From: Ostreibacterium oceani
Lineage (GTDB): Bacteria; Pseudomonadota; Gammaproteobacteria; Cardiobacteriales; Ostreibacteriaceae
NCBI RefSeq assembly: GCF_009362845.1
Contig: NZ_WHNW01000004.1
Span: 87,113-151,112 of the forward strand
Direction of reading: 5' to 3'
Length of the DNA: 64,000 bases
The notes under the pieces are model-generated. The model was not told where the DNA came from. It saw nothing but the letters and a program-made list of their open reading frames with translations, and did not search any database. Shown piece after piece: positions 52,761 to 61,947 of this stretch; the stretch's first letter is position 1; each line of letters opens with the position of its first letter. The position numbers and the translations under genes were made by a program.

Positions 52761-55496
52761 ATGACTGAATTCGCAAAACAAGTCGCACCAGTAAGTTTAG
52801 AAGGGGAAATGAAAGCCTCTTACCTAGATTATGCAATGAGTGTCATTGTTGGGCGAGCATTACCCGATGTGCGTGATGGGTTAAAGCCAGTGCATCGGCG
52901 TGTGCTTTATGCAATGGATAAAAACAACAATGCGTTTAATCGCCCTTATATCAAATCGGCGAGGATTGTCGGTGAAGTAATTGGTAAATACCACCCGCAC
53001 GGTGACCAAGCGGTATATGACACCATTGTTCGCATGGCACAGCCGTTTTCGATGCGCAATATGCTGGTCGATGGACAAGGAAACTTTGGTTCAATTGATG
53101 GCGATGCCGCTGCTGCAATGCGTTATACTGAGATTCGCATGGCGAAAATCACGCACCGCCTGCTCGCCGATATTAATAAAGAAACAGTTGATTTTGTCCC
53201 GAACTACGATGGCAAAGAATTTGAACCAACGGTATTGCCAACGCTGGTGCCTAATTTGTTGGTCAATGGTGCTTCGGGTATCGCAGTCGGTATGGCGACA
53301 AACATCCCGCCGCACAATGTCGGCGAAGTCGTTAATGCGTGCTTGGTTGAGTTAGATAATGAAAATGCCACGGTAGATGACTTTTTGGCCGTGATGCCTG
53401 GGCCTGATTTTCCTACGGCGGCTATTCTCAATGGCTCTGAGGGCATTCGCCAAGCCTATGAAACGGGCAAAGGACGTTTGTTTGTTCGCTCCAAAACCCA
53501 TGTCGAGACAATTAACGAAGTCAATGGACGCCAGGCCATTGTTATCGATGAGCTGCCTTATCAAGTTAACAAAGCACGCTTAGTTGAACGTGTCGCGCAG
53601 CTGATGAAAGAAAAAATCATCACAGGGATTTACGATTTGCGCGATGAATCGGATAAGCAAGGCATCCGTGTCGTGATTGAGTTAAATTTGGGCGAAGTGC
53701 CAGAAGTCATCCTCAATAACCTATTCCGTCAAACCCAATTGCAAGTGACGTTTGGTGTGAATATGGTGGCATTGCATGATGGCCGCCCCCAGCTATTACC
53801 GCTTAAGACGATTATCCGTGCCTTTTTAAAGCACCGCCGCGAGGTAGTTACACGGCGCACGATTTTTGATTTGCGCAAGGCAAAGAATCGCGCACATGTG
53901 TTAGAAGGTTTGACAGTTGCTTTACATAATATTGACGAAGTGATTGCCATGATTAAGCAATCACCAGGTCCAGCCGAAGCCAAAGAAGCGCTAGTATCAA
54001 AAGCGTGGCGCCCAGGTCAAGTGCTAGATATGTTGGCGCGTGCAGGCGCTGAAAACTCGCATCCTGATGAGCTGCCAGATACGTATGGGTTGCAGCAAGA
54101 CGCGTATCACTTATCACCCGTGCAGGCCCAAGCAATACTGGATATGCGTTTGCACCGTTTGACAGGATTAGAGCAAGAAAAAATCATCGAGGAATACAAA
54201 ACCCTGATTGAGCTCATCGAAGATTTGCTTGATATTCTAACCAACCCAGACCGCTTAATTCAGGTGATTCGTGAGGAGTTGATCGCGATTCGTGATGAAT
54301 TTGCAGATGTACGCCGCACCCAAATTATCGACCAGCATATTAATCTGACCTTAGAGGACTTAATCGCCGAGGAGTCGTTGGTTGTGACGTGGTCGCATGA
54401 TGGCTATGTTAAGTCACAGCCACTCGCTGATTATGAAGCGCAAAGACGTGGCGGTCGCGGTAAAAGCGCGACCAAAACCAAAGACGAAGATTTTGTCGAA
54501 CGTCTATTTGTCGCCAATAGCCACGACACGTTGCTTAGCTTTACTAGCTATGGCAAGGTCTTTTGGATAAAAGTCTATGATTTACCGCAAGCGGGCCGTA
54601 ATGCCAAAGGTAAACCGATTGTGAATTTGTTACAGCTAGACTCAGACGAAAAAGTACAAGCGGTACTCCCTGTGCGAGAATACCGTGACGATGCCTTTAT
54701 TTTCTTTGCGACGCGAAATGGGGTGGTGAAAAAGACCCCGCTGTCTGCGTTTTCGAACCAGCGCGCTAACGGTATTATTGCGCTCAGTCTGCGAGACGGT
54801 GATGAATTGTTGGATGTGGGCGTTACAAACGGTCAGTGCGATGTCATGCTATTTAGCGATACAGGCAAAGTCATTCGATTTAATGAAAACGATGTGCGAA
54901 GCATGGGACGCACCGCCGCAGGGGTTCGCGGTATGCGATTGGTTGATAATAGTCGTATTGTTGATTTGGTGGTGGTTAACCCAGCGGACGATGTGGATAT
55001 TTTAACTGCAACCATCCGTGGCTACGGCAAACGAACTGCGTTGGCAGAATACCCATTACGTGGTCGTGGTGGTCAAGGGGTTATTTCAATTCAAACCAGC
55101 GAGCGTAATGGTGCGGTTGTCGGTGCGATTCAAGTGACAGACAGCGAAGAAGTCATGCTGATTACTAACGGCGGCACGCTAATTCGCACCCGAGCAGCCG
55201 AGGTATCACGGGTAGGCCGAAATACGCAGGGTGTTAAACTGATTCGGATGGGTGAGGGCGAATCTTTGATTAGCGTGGTTAGAATCATTGATGACGAAGA
55301 AGCCGCTGAGGATGCCGCCGAGCTGGCTGTTGACGGCGCTAGCGCTGGAATCGGTGTCAGTGGTTCAGCGATTGATTCAGCGATTGACGTGTCGGTTGAT
55401 AGCGCGTTTGATGAAGACGCTGGAAATATCGACGCGGATATTGACGATGATGCGGATAATGATGCGGATGATGCTGCGGATGAGTCGAGGGATTAA
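52761..55496 (+). CDS. gyrA: DNA gyrase subunit A
   Basis: Type IIA topoisomerase subunit, 911 residues. The N-terminal breakage-reunion domain shows [19 protein letters not shown], the quinolone-determining region with [13 protein letters not shown] (E. coli numbering is preserved, so residue 83 is Gln and residue 87 Asp), and the catalytic tyrosine in AMRYTEIRM. The C-terminal pinwheel includes the GyrA-box QRRGGRGK, and then an acidic tail with Asp/Ala repeats ([12 protein letters not shown]). It overlaps pheA by one base (TAATG). Gln at 83 is discussed as a finding. Confidence 0.97.
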   Translation: MTEFAKQVAPVSLEGEMKASYLDYAMSVIVGRALPDVRDGLKPVHRRVLYAMDKNNNAFNRPYIKSARIVGEVIGKYHPHGDQAVYDTIVRMAQPFSMRNMLVDGQGNFGSIDGDAAAAMRYTEIRMAKITHRLLADINKETVDFVPNYDGKEFEPTVLPTLVPNLLVNGASGIAVGMATNIPPHNVGEVVNACLVELDNENATVDDFLAVMPGPDFPTAAILNGSEGIRQAYETGKGRLFVRSKTHVETINEVNGRQAIVIDELPYQVNKARLVERVAQLMKEKIITGIYDLRDESDKQGIRVVIELNLGEVPEVILNNLFRQTQLQVTFGVNMVALHDGRPQLLPLKTIIRAFLKHRREVVTRRTIFDLRKAKNRAHVLEGLTVALHNIDEVIAMIKQSPGPAEAKEALVSKAWRPGQVLDMLARAGAENSHPDELPDTYGLQQDAYHLSPVQAQAILDMRLHRLTGLEQEKIIEEYKTLIELIEDLLDILTNPDRLIQVIREELIAIRDEFADVRRTQIIDQHINLTLEDLIAEESLVVTWSHDGYVKSQPLADYEAQRRGGRGKSATKTKDEDFVERLFVANSHDTLLSFTSYGKVFWIKVYDLPQAGRNAKGKPIVNLLQLDSDEKVQAVLPVREYRDDAFIFFATRNGVVKKTPLSAFSNQRANGIIALSLRDGDELLDVGVTNGQCDVMLFSDTGKVIRFNENDVRSMGRTAAGVRGMRLVDNSRIVDLVVVNPADDVDILTATIRGYGKRTALAEYPLRGRGGQGVISIQTSERNGAVVGAIQVTDSEEVMLITNGGTLIRTRAAEVSRVGRNTQGVKLIRMGEGESLISVVRIIDDEEAAEDAAELAVDGASAGIGVSGSAIDSAIDVSVDSAFDEDAGNIDADIDDDADNDADDAADESRD

Positions 55497-56581
55497 TGGC
55501 AAATCAAGATTTACTGGTCTATCGCGATAAAATTGATGCAATAGATGAACAAATCCTCGCGTTGCTATCATCGCGCGCTGCGTGTGCCAAAGCAATCGGG
55601 CATATCAAGCAAAACCAAACCGTGGCAATGCCATTTTATCGGCCTGAACGCGAAAAAGCGGTACTAGAACGTTTGATGGATATGAATCCAGGCCCATTGC
55701 CAGATAAAGAAATCCGTCGCTTATTCCGTGAAGTGATGTCTGCGTGTTTAGCCTTAGAAATGCCGATGGATATTGCGTATTTGGGCCCAGAAGGGACTTA
55801 CACACAAGCCGCAGTACTAAAGCAATTTGGTCATTCGGTTAATACCGTACCGCTACGCACCATCCCCGATGTGTTTAAGGCTGTACAATCAGAAAATGCC
55901 CATTTCGGTATTGTCCCTAGCGAAAATTCAACCGAAGGGGTGGTGACACATACGCTAGATATGTTGTTGCAATCGGATTTGCGTATTTGCGGTGAGATTT
56001 TATTGCGCATTCAGCACAACTTGCTATCCAATGCCGAAAGCTTGTCAGCCGTCAAAGCGGTTTATGCGCACGAACAAGCCTTGGCGCAGTGCCGTAACTG
56101 GCTAAACCGCTATATTCCTCATGCGGATTTGCGCCCCGTTTCAAGTAACGGCAAAGCGGCTGAAATTGCGGCAACAGAAGCCAACGCTGCCGCCATCGCA
56201 GGACAAATGGCATCGGATTTTTATGGCTTGAGTATTCTGGCTGCTGGTATTGAAGATGAAACCAATAATACGACCCGTTTTTTGGTCATTGGCAACCAAC
56301 AGCTGACACCGACAGGCGATGACAAAACCAGCTTAGTGGTCTCGGCAAATAATCACCCTGGATTGCTACACCAATTACTCGAGCCAATCGCAAGGTATAA
56401 AGTCAATATGACACGTCTAGAGTCGCGTCCAGCGCGTCAAGCTATATGGGAATATGTGTTTTTTATTGATTTAGAAGGCCACGAACACGATGAAAAAACG
56501 GCATCGCTGTTAGCAGAAATAAAACGCACCGCGAGCTTTTTCAAAGTGCTTGGTTCTTATCCTGTTGGCACAGTATTTTAG
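55496..56581 (+). CDS. pheA: Bifunctional chorismate mutase/prephenate dehydratase (P-protein)
   Basis: Converts chorismate to prephenate and then phenylpyruvate. Residues 1-90 are the AroQ chorismate mutase (DKIDAIDEQILALLSSRAACAKAIGHIK, then FYRPEREKAVL). Residues about 97-280 are the dehydratase (AYLGPEGTYTQAAVL, VPSENSTEGVVTHTLDMLL, TTRFLVIG), and the C-terminus is an ACT regulatory domain with the Phe-binding LESRPARQAIWEYVFFID. 361 residues is the usual length. It is translationally coupled to gyrA. Confidence 0.95.
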   Translation: MANQDLLVYRDKIDAIDEQILALLSSRAACAKAIGHIKQNQTVAMPFYRPEREKAVLERLMDMNPGPLPDKEIRRLFREVMSACLALEMPMDIAYLGPEGTYTQAAVLKQFGHSVNTVPLRTIPDVFKAVQSENAHFGIVPSENSTEGVVTHTLDMLLQSDLRICGEILLRIQHNLLSNAESLSAVKAVYAHEQALAQCRNWLNRYIPHADLRPVSSNGKAAEIAATEANAAAIAGQMASDFYGLSILAAGIEDETNNTTRFLVIGNQQLTPTGDDKTSLVVSANNHPGLLHQLLEPIARYKVNMTRLESRPARQAIWEYVFFIDLEGHEHDEKTASLLAEIKRTASFFKVLGSYPVGTVF

Positions 56582-56607
56582 TGCCTTAACTGTTTACTGG
56601 CATTCAA

Positions 56608-57570
56608 TTGGACACATTGACAAACACAACTCGATACAATCATGTTGCGCTGATCGGTGTGGGCATGATTGGTGCTTCGTTTGTATTGGGGTTAAGGCAA
56701 GCGGGGCTTGTTGGCAAAGTGGTCGGTGTGGATGTCGCTGAGGCCGAATTAGTAACGGCTAAAACACTGGGCATTATTGACGAGACGGCCACCATTGACA
56801 CACTACCACCAGTGGATTTGATTATTATTGCAACCCCCGTTGGTGTGATGCCCCGTATTTTTAACGCATTGGCGCATTATCCTTGGTTAGCCGATACCTT
56901 GATTACGGATGTTGGCAGCACCAAACAATCGGTAATTGCGGCCGCAGAAGCGGCTTTTCCCGATTGGCCGAGAAATTTTGTCCCAGGCCATCCCGTGGCA
57001 GGGCGTGAGTATATTGGGGTTGCTTATGCCGTTGCCGATATGTTTGATGGTTTCCGTGTGGTTTTAACGCCGCACGAGAAAAATGACCACGGTGCCGTAA
57101 TGCGGGTTGCGGCGCTTTGGCAGGCTTGTGGCGCGCATGTCGAACAAATGTCGGCTAGCGCCCACGATCGCGTATTGGCGGCGACATCGCATTTGCCGCA
57201 TGTGTTGTCTTATTGTTTGATGGAAAGCTTGGCAACGACAGAGTACGAAACGTCTATTTTTGATTATGCGGCGGGTGGTTTTAAGTCTTTTACCCGCACG
57301 GCATCGTCGAACCCAGTGATGTGGCGTGACATCTGTTTAAATAACAACACGGATATTCTGTATTGGTTAGACCACTATTTGGATACTTTGGCAGAAATGC
57401 GCGACTTAATTGCCGATGAGGCAGGCGATGAACTATTAGCCGTTTATGAGCGTGCGAAATCCATTCGGGATAACCATATCCACCTGACACAGACACAAAG
57501 TGTTGCTAAATCGAGCGATACAGCAACACAAACACTGGCATCATTTGTGTCAAAAGACAAAACTAAGTAA
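56608..57570 (+). CDS. tyrA: Prephenate dehydrogenase
   Basis: NAD(P)-dependent enzyme making 4-hydroxyphenylpyruvate for tyrosine, 320 residues. The Rossmann motif GVGMIGASFVLGLRQAG is followed by STKQSV, the GHPVAGREYIGV active-site segment and DRVLAATSHLPHVLSYCLM. No chorismate mutase domain is fused. No in-frame ATG exists near the start: TTG at 56608 (or 56617) is the probable initiator, without a strong RBS. It lies 26 bp after pheA; the two give phenylalanine and tyrosine precursors. Its 3' end overlaps the convergent TauE/SafE gene by 21 bp. Confidence 0.93.
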   Translation: MDTLTNTTRYNHVALIGVGMIGASFVLGLRQAGLVGKVVGVDVAEAELVTAKTLGIIDETATIDTLPPVDLIIIATPVGVMPRIFNALAHYPWLADTLITDVGSTKQSVIAAAEAAFPDWPRNFVPGHPVAGREYIGVAYAVADMFDGFRVVLTPHEKNDHGAVMRVAALWQACGAHVEQMSASAHDRVLAATSHLPHVLSYCLMESLATTEYETSIFDYAAGGFKSFTRTASSNPVMWRDICLNNNTDILYWLDHYLDTLAEMRDLIADEAGDELLAVYERAKSIRDNHIHLTQTQSVAKSSDTATQTLASFVSKDKTK

Positions 57571-58215
57571 GGAATAACAACCCAGTAATATCAATAATAA
57601 GGCGAGTAGCGCGCGGTATTTTTTTAAGCGTTGCAAGTGATTAGACAGCAACCCAATGCCAATCAGCGTTGGCATTGTGCCCAAGCCAAAACAAGCCATC
57701 GCAATGACACTAAGCAAGGTGGTCGGGGCCGACAGAGAAACCGCCAAGGCGCTATAAACCAACGAACACGGAATCCATCCCCAAATAAGGCCAATCGCAT
57801 AGACTTGGTATAGGTTTTTGGGTGGCATCCAAGGTGCAGCAAATTGGCGTAAGCGACGCCATAAGGCTTGGGCGGGCTGGGTAAAGAAACGCAATTTAGG
57901 GAATCGAACAAAATAACCTACGCCTAAATAAAGCATGATAAATGCCGCCAGCAATCTAACACTATTGGCATAGGGAATTAGCCCTGCCGTTTGCTCAGCA
58001 AATCGGTTGAGTAGGAGTGCAGATAAAAAAGCGATACATAAATAACTGCTTAATCGACCGAGGTTGTACAAATAAATAGGGGCGATGCGTGTTTGTTTGG
58101 GGCCAATTTGTAATAGCAGTTGTTGCAAGCCACCACACATCCCGATGCAATGACTGCTACCGAGTAGCCCGATAACAAACGTGGTTAGTAATAACGGTAG
58201 CTCAGTGATGGTCAT
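57550..58215 (-). CDS. TauE/SafE-like membrane protein of the cbb3 assembly cluster
   Basis: About 222 residues with five to six membrane segments. The N-terminus FVIGLLGSSHCIGMCGG contains the G-x-x-H-C-x-G-M-C-G motif typical of small TauE/SafE-like proteins found next to ccoGHIS; the His/Cys pattern suggests metal handling (copper). The start at 58215 overlaps ccoS by 14 bp, and an upstream ATG (58401) would add 60 Arg/Lys/Thr-rich residues lying inside ccoS. The role in cytochrome oxidase biogenesis is inferred from context. Confidence 0.85.
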   Translation of the reverse strand: MTITELPLLLTTFVIGLLGSSHCIGMCGGLQQLLLQIGPKQTRIAPIYLYNLGRLSSYLCIAFLSALLLNRFAEQTAGLIPYANSVRLLAAFIMLYLGVGYFVRFPKLRFFTQPAQALWRRLRQFAAPWMPPKNLYQVYAIGLIWGWIPCSLVYSALAVSLSAPTTLLSVIAMACFGLGTMPTLIGIGLLSNHLQRLKKYRALLALLLILLGCYSLLSFVF

Positions 58216-58531
58216 CTGGGGGGAGTGGTTTTGTGGGTTGGTTTGCTTTTGTGGGTTGGTGAGTGTTGTGAGGATTGTTGGTTTTGTCGTCGTTGTCGCT
58301 TTCTTGCTCTCGCTCCTGTTTCTGTTCTTGCCCTTGTTTCTGCGCCTCTTTCTGCGCCTCTTCCTGCGCTTGGCCTTGCATGTGTGCATCGCTGTCGTCA
58401 TCTAACAACACGCGATAAGCAGGGCTATCTAAGTCATCAAATTGTTGATGATTAACGGCCCAAAAAAAGGCGTAAACAGCCACCAGTAAAAGCGTAATGG
58501 TCAACGGAATTAAGACGTATAAAATACTCAT
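58202..58531 (-). CDS. ccoS: cbb3-type oxidase assembly protein CcoS
   Basis: Small single-pass membrane protein required for cofactor insertion into cbb3 oxidase. The start MSILYVLIPLTITLLLVAVYAFFWAV and the QFDDLDSPAYRVLLDDD block are diagnostic. Typical CcoS ends around residue 50-70; here about 60 hydrophilic Gln/Glu/Lys and Pro/Asn residues are appended (QEEAQKEAQKQGQEQKQ), an expansion by short duplications. Start overlaps ccoI by 4 bp (ATGA). Confidence 0.93.
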   Translation of the reverse strand: MSILYVLIPLTITLLLVAVYAFFWAVNHQQFDDLDSPAYRVLLDDDSDAHMQGQAQEEAQKEAQKQGQEQKQEREQESDNDDKTNNPHNTHQPTKANQPTKPLPPDDHH

Positions 58532-61206
58532 GGCTTTATCCAGCTAATGCGCAGGGCATTGCTTAACACGACGAGCGAGCTCAATGACATGCCAAGCGCC
58601 GCCGCCCACGGCGGTAAAAAGCCCAAAATGGCCAGCGGAATCGCAGTGACATTATAACCAATTGATAGAATTAAATTTTGTATAATGATACGGCGTGTTT
58701 TTTTGGCAACTCGAAAAATAAACGGAATCTTGTTTAAATCGGGGCTAGGCAATACCATGTCAGATTGGCTACGCGATAACGCCGATGCATTACCGACTGC
58801 AATGGAGACATCGGCCTGAGCCAAGACAGGCGCATCATTAATGCCATCGCCAATCATCATCACGTGTTGTTGTTGCTGTTGGCTATGAGCGACTGCTTGT
58901 AATTTATGCTCAGGAGTTTGTTCGCCTCGGTAATCTGTGAGATTGAGTTTTTGCGCGATTTCTGCCACACGTGCGGTGCTATCTCCACTTAGAATCTGTA
59001 ATGAAAGGTGGCGTAATTTTGTGATGGCACTGGCAGCGGCTGAATTAATCTCATCACTGAGGTGAAAACACGCGATGAGACTGTCAAGCCGTTTATCGTG
59101 AGACTGCTCATCGTGGGGTTGCTCTTCGCGGGATTGATTGGTTTGGCAAAGGTGGATGGCATTGGGCTGGGTTTGCTCTGCCAGCGCTGGGAAACGCTGT
59201 ATAATGGCCTGCTGGCTACCGATAAAATAGGGCGTGCCATTCACGCGGCCGCTAACCCCTTCACTGGTAAAAATAGTCGTGTCTTCACTGTGGATGCTTG
59301 GGTTGATAAATGGTTTGAATGCCTTAGCGATAGGGTGGTGAATGCCGCTTTCTAGGGCCGCAGCAATGGCGAGAATATCCGTGTCAGCGTGTTCTGTCTT
59401 ATTATATAGTTTGACAAGATGCATGTCATCGGTGGTCAGTGTTCCCGTCTTGTCAAATATCAATTGCGTGATTTTAGGGATGGCATCTAGCGCCATGTTA
59501 TTGCGCATAAAAATACGATATTTGGCCAGTAAGCTTGATGCGCTGGCGTATGCAGTAGGAACAGACAGCGAGAGCGCGCAAGGGCACGTTGCCACGAGCA
59601 CAGCCAGCATGACTTCAAAAGCACGTCGGTCATCAATAAACGCCCACCAAACGAAATAAGTCATTGAGGTAGAAAGTAAAATGAAAGCAACTACATAGGC
59701 GGAAATGCGGTCGGTAATTTCTTGTAGTTTGGGTTTTTGTGTGTGGGCGGATTGAATTAATTGCTGCGTTTTGGCGAGCGTGGTGTGGTTAGTCAGCGCA
59801 GTCATTTCAATAATCAGGGGTTGTTCTTGGTTGATTGAGCCTGCAAAGACAGTGTCGTTTGGTCCTTTTTTAATTGGTCGCGCCTCACCCGTCAATAACG
59901 ATTCATCGACGGTCGATTGACCTGAAATGACCACACCATCGCCTGCAATGATATCGCCAGCAGGCACGCTAAGCCTGTCCCCTAGGGCGATAGACGCGAG
60001 TGGCGTAGGGCGCGTTTCGAACGATTTTCCGCTGGTCATCTTTCTGCTGGACGTCTTGTCGTCGATTGCTTGGGCTATTTGATTAGTTGCTTGATTGGCT
60101 GTTTGAGTGGCTGTTTGAGTAGTCTTGTCGACAACTTTCTGGACAACCTCGGGGAGTATTTGCTCGTTAAGGGCGCTATCGCGTTGAGCCTTGTTTTTGC
60201 CCATGACTTCTAAGTAACGACTGGCCGATAGGAAAAAAATAAACATCACCACCGAGTCAAAATAGATTTCACCTGCCCCCAAAAGGAGATGATACACGCT
60301 AAAGCAATACGCCAGCGTAATGGCGAGACCAACTGGTACATTCATGTTGAGCCGATAATATTGCGATCGCAGGATTTGTTTGAAGGTTTTTTGTGGCTGA
60401 TAAAACCCTGCAATGGCCTGGTATAAGCTGTGTAAAAACGGGTAGCCCGCGTAAAAGAAAACGGGTGTCGTGATAAAGAAACTCACCCACTGTAAAAAGT
60501 GCTTGATGGGGTCTGACATATCGTAAAACGCACCCGCATAAAGCGCGACAGAGTACATCATGACTTGCATCATACCTAATCCAGCGACTGCTAGGCGCTT
60601 TAGCTGCGTTTTTCGGGTGGCCATATAAAATTGCTGCGCCGCATTTTGTTTGTCCAGTAGCGGCCGATATCCTAGTTTTGCGATAGTTTGTAATAGTGTG
60701 GATAGCGAGGTGGTATTGTCGTGCCATTGGATGCGTAGCGCTTGGGTCGAGGCATTACCTGCTGCATAGACGACACCAGCAATGCGCTGTAGGCTTTTTT
60801 CAATTAGCCACATGCAGGCGGCGCAATGCGTATCGGCAACAAATAGGTCAATTTGTCGCATTGACTGGCTGCGGTCGCTTGAGTCGTTTGAGTCGCCGAG
60901 GTCGCTTGGGTTATCTAGCTTAGCTAGCTTATTCAGGTCGTTAGGCTCGAGTTTGCTCGTGTATTTTTCATAAATCTCAGGCAAATCATAGGATGCATAA
61001 TGGGCTGCACGTTCACTATCGACTTTGGGGGCACCTGTTCTGACGTTGTAGTAATTGGCCAGCCCACTGTCATGCACCCATTGGGTGACGCCGAGGCAGC
61101 CGTGGCAGCAAAAATGGGCAGTTTGTCCTCGAATAGGGGCTGAAATTTTGACGTGTGCGTCAATGGGCGTTAGGCAATGAAAACAAAGCGAAGACGTGTC
61201 TGGCAT
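58528..61206 (-). CDS. ccoI: Copper P-type ATPase CcoI (FixI)
   Basis: Exports copper for cbb3 oxidase assembly, 892 residues. An N-terminal zinc-finger-like region has CFHC at 8-11 and CCHGC near 33, then a HMA domain with DTHCAACMWLIEKSL (CxxC). The transport core has ATCPCALSLSVPTA (CPC), DKTGTLT (phosphorylation) and MIGDGINDAPVLA. A polar Gln/Thr/Asn insertion near residues 360-400 (TQTATQTANQATNQ) is unusual. The gene order ccoG-H-I-S is standard. Confidence 0.96.
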   Translation of the reverse strand: MPDTSSLCFHCLTPIDAHVKISAPIRGQTAHFCCHGCLGVTQWVHDSGLANYYNVRTGAPKVDSERAAHYASYDLPEIYEKYTSKLEPNDLNKLAKLDNPSDLGDSNDSSDRSQSMRQIDLFVADTHCAACMWLIEKSLQRIAGVVYAAGNASTQALRIQWHDNTTSLSTLLQTIAKLGYRPLLDKQNAAQQFYMATRKTQLKRLAVAGLGMMQVMMYSVALYAGAFYDMSDPIKHFLQWVSFFITTPVFFYAGYPFLHSLYQAIAGFYQPQKTFKQILRSQYYRLNMNVPVGLAITLAYCFSVYHLLLGAGEIYFDSVVMFIFFLSASRYLEVMGKNKAQRDSALNEQILPEVVQKVVDKTTQTATQTANQATNQIAQAIDDKTSSRKMTSGKSFETRPTPLASIALGDRLSVPAGDIIAGDGVVISGQSTVDESLLTGEARPIKKGPNDTVFAGSINQEQPLIIEMTALTNHTTLAKTQQLIQSAHTQKPKLQEITDRISAYVVAFILLSTSMTYFVWWAFIDDRRAFEVMLAVLVATCPCALSLSVPTAYASASSLLAKYRIFMRNNMALDAIPKITQLIFDKTGTLTTDDMHLVKLYNKTEHADTDILAIAAALESGIHHPIAKAFKPFINPSIHSEDTTIFTSEGVSGRVNGTPYFIGSQQAIIQRFPALAEQTQPNAIHLCQTNQSREEQPHDEQSHDKRLDSLIACFHLSDEINSAAASAITKLRHLSLQILSGDSTARVAEIAQKLNLTDYRGEQTPEHKLQAVAHSQQQQQHVMMIGDGINDAPVLAQADVSIAVGNASALSRSQSDMVLPSPDLNKIPFIFRVAKKTRRIIIQNLILSIGYNVTAIPLAILGFLPPWAAALGMSLSSLVVLSNALRISWIKP

Positions 61207-61291
61207 AAGAGTGACTATAGTAGCTATGCTGGGGTTATTTTGTGATGAGTAAGTAAATGGTCAAATTCGTGTGTTGGCGGTTAGCTACTTA

Positions 61292-61945
61292 TTATCCGCT
61301 ATCCGTCGTTGGCTGGCTCCCCGTCGTTGACTGGTTACTTGGCTCCTGACTGCCTGTTGGACTTAACAAAATTGAGGATTCTGATTGCAGTAGCCGCCCC
61401 TTAATACGCCAAATTTTTTCTGTGGCGCTGGTTTTTTCTGACGCTGTTTCTGATATTGTTTCTGATATCGCTTCTGATGTTCCTTCTGGTATTATGCTTT
61501 GTACGCCAATCATTTGTGCGTCAATGAGCAAGTCCCATTTATTACCCCGTATATTGTCAGGGGCTGCGACGGTGTATTGTTGCTCGCTGATACGTGTCAG
61601 CGGCAGGGAAAAATCTTGTTTTTCAAGGGTTGGGTGTCTAAATAATAAGGTCAGGGCGGTCATGCCGTCAATGCGCTGGTTAAAAGTCACAATGATTTTG
61701 TCAGGTGTCAGGGTAAGTCTGGCGAGCAAATCGCGTGAGGCGGCTACTGCTTCTAGCGGCGTGGCTTGGCCGGGGCTTTTGCCGCGCTGATGGTAGCTTT
61801 CGATAACACCCGAATCGGTATTCGTAATCGCAATGTATAATAAAGTAGCCGTGCCTGTTAAGGCTAACCCAGGCACAATGATTAAAAACAGCCAAACGTA
61901 AGGGTAGCGGTACCATGGCATGCCTGAGGTGGGGGATTGATTCAT
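61292..61945 (-). CDS. ccoH: cbb3 oxidase accessory protein CcoH (FixH)
   Basis: Single-pass membrane protein that interacts with the CcoN/P complex, 217 residues. PWYRYPYVWLFLIIVPGLALTGTATLLY is the membrane segment near the N-terminus, and the periplasmic FixH domain follows (DLLARLTLTPDKIIVTFNQRIDG). A C-terminal extension of about 70 residues contains SEAISETISETASEK repeats from 12-bp duplications, and ends in Thr/Ser/Gln. It lies 2 bp after ccoG. Confidence 0.9.
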   Translation of the reverse strand: MNQSPTSGMPWYRYPYVWLFLIIVPGLALTGTATLLYIAITNTDSGVIESYHQRGKSPGQATPLEAVAASRDLLARLTLTPDKIIVTFNQRIDGMTALTLLFRHPTLEKQDFSLPLTRISEQQYTVAAPDNIRGNKWDLLIDAQMIGVQSIIPEGTSEAISETISETASEKTSATEKIWRIKGRLLQSESSILLSPTGSQEPSNQSTTGSQPTTDSG

Positions 61946-61947
61946 GG

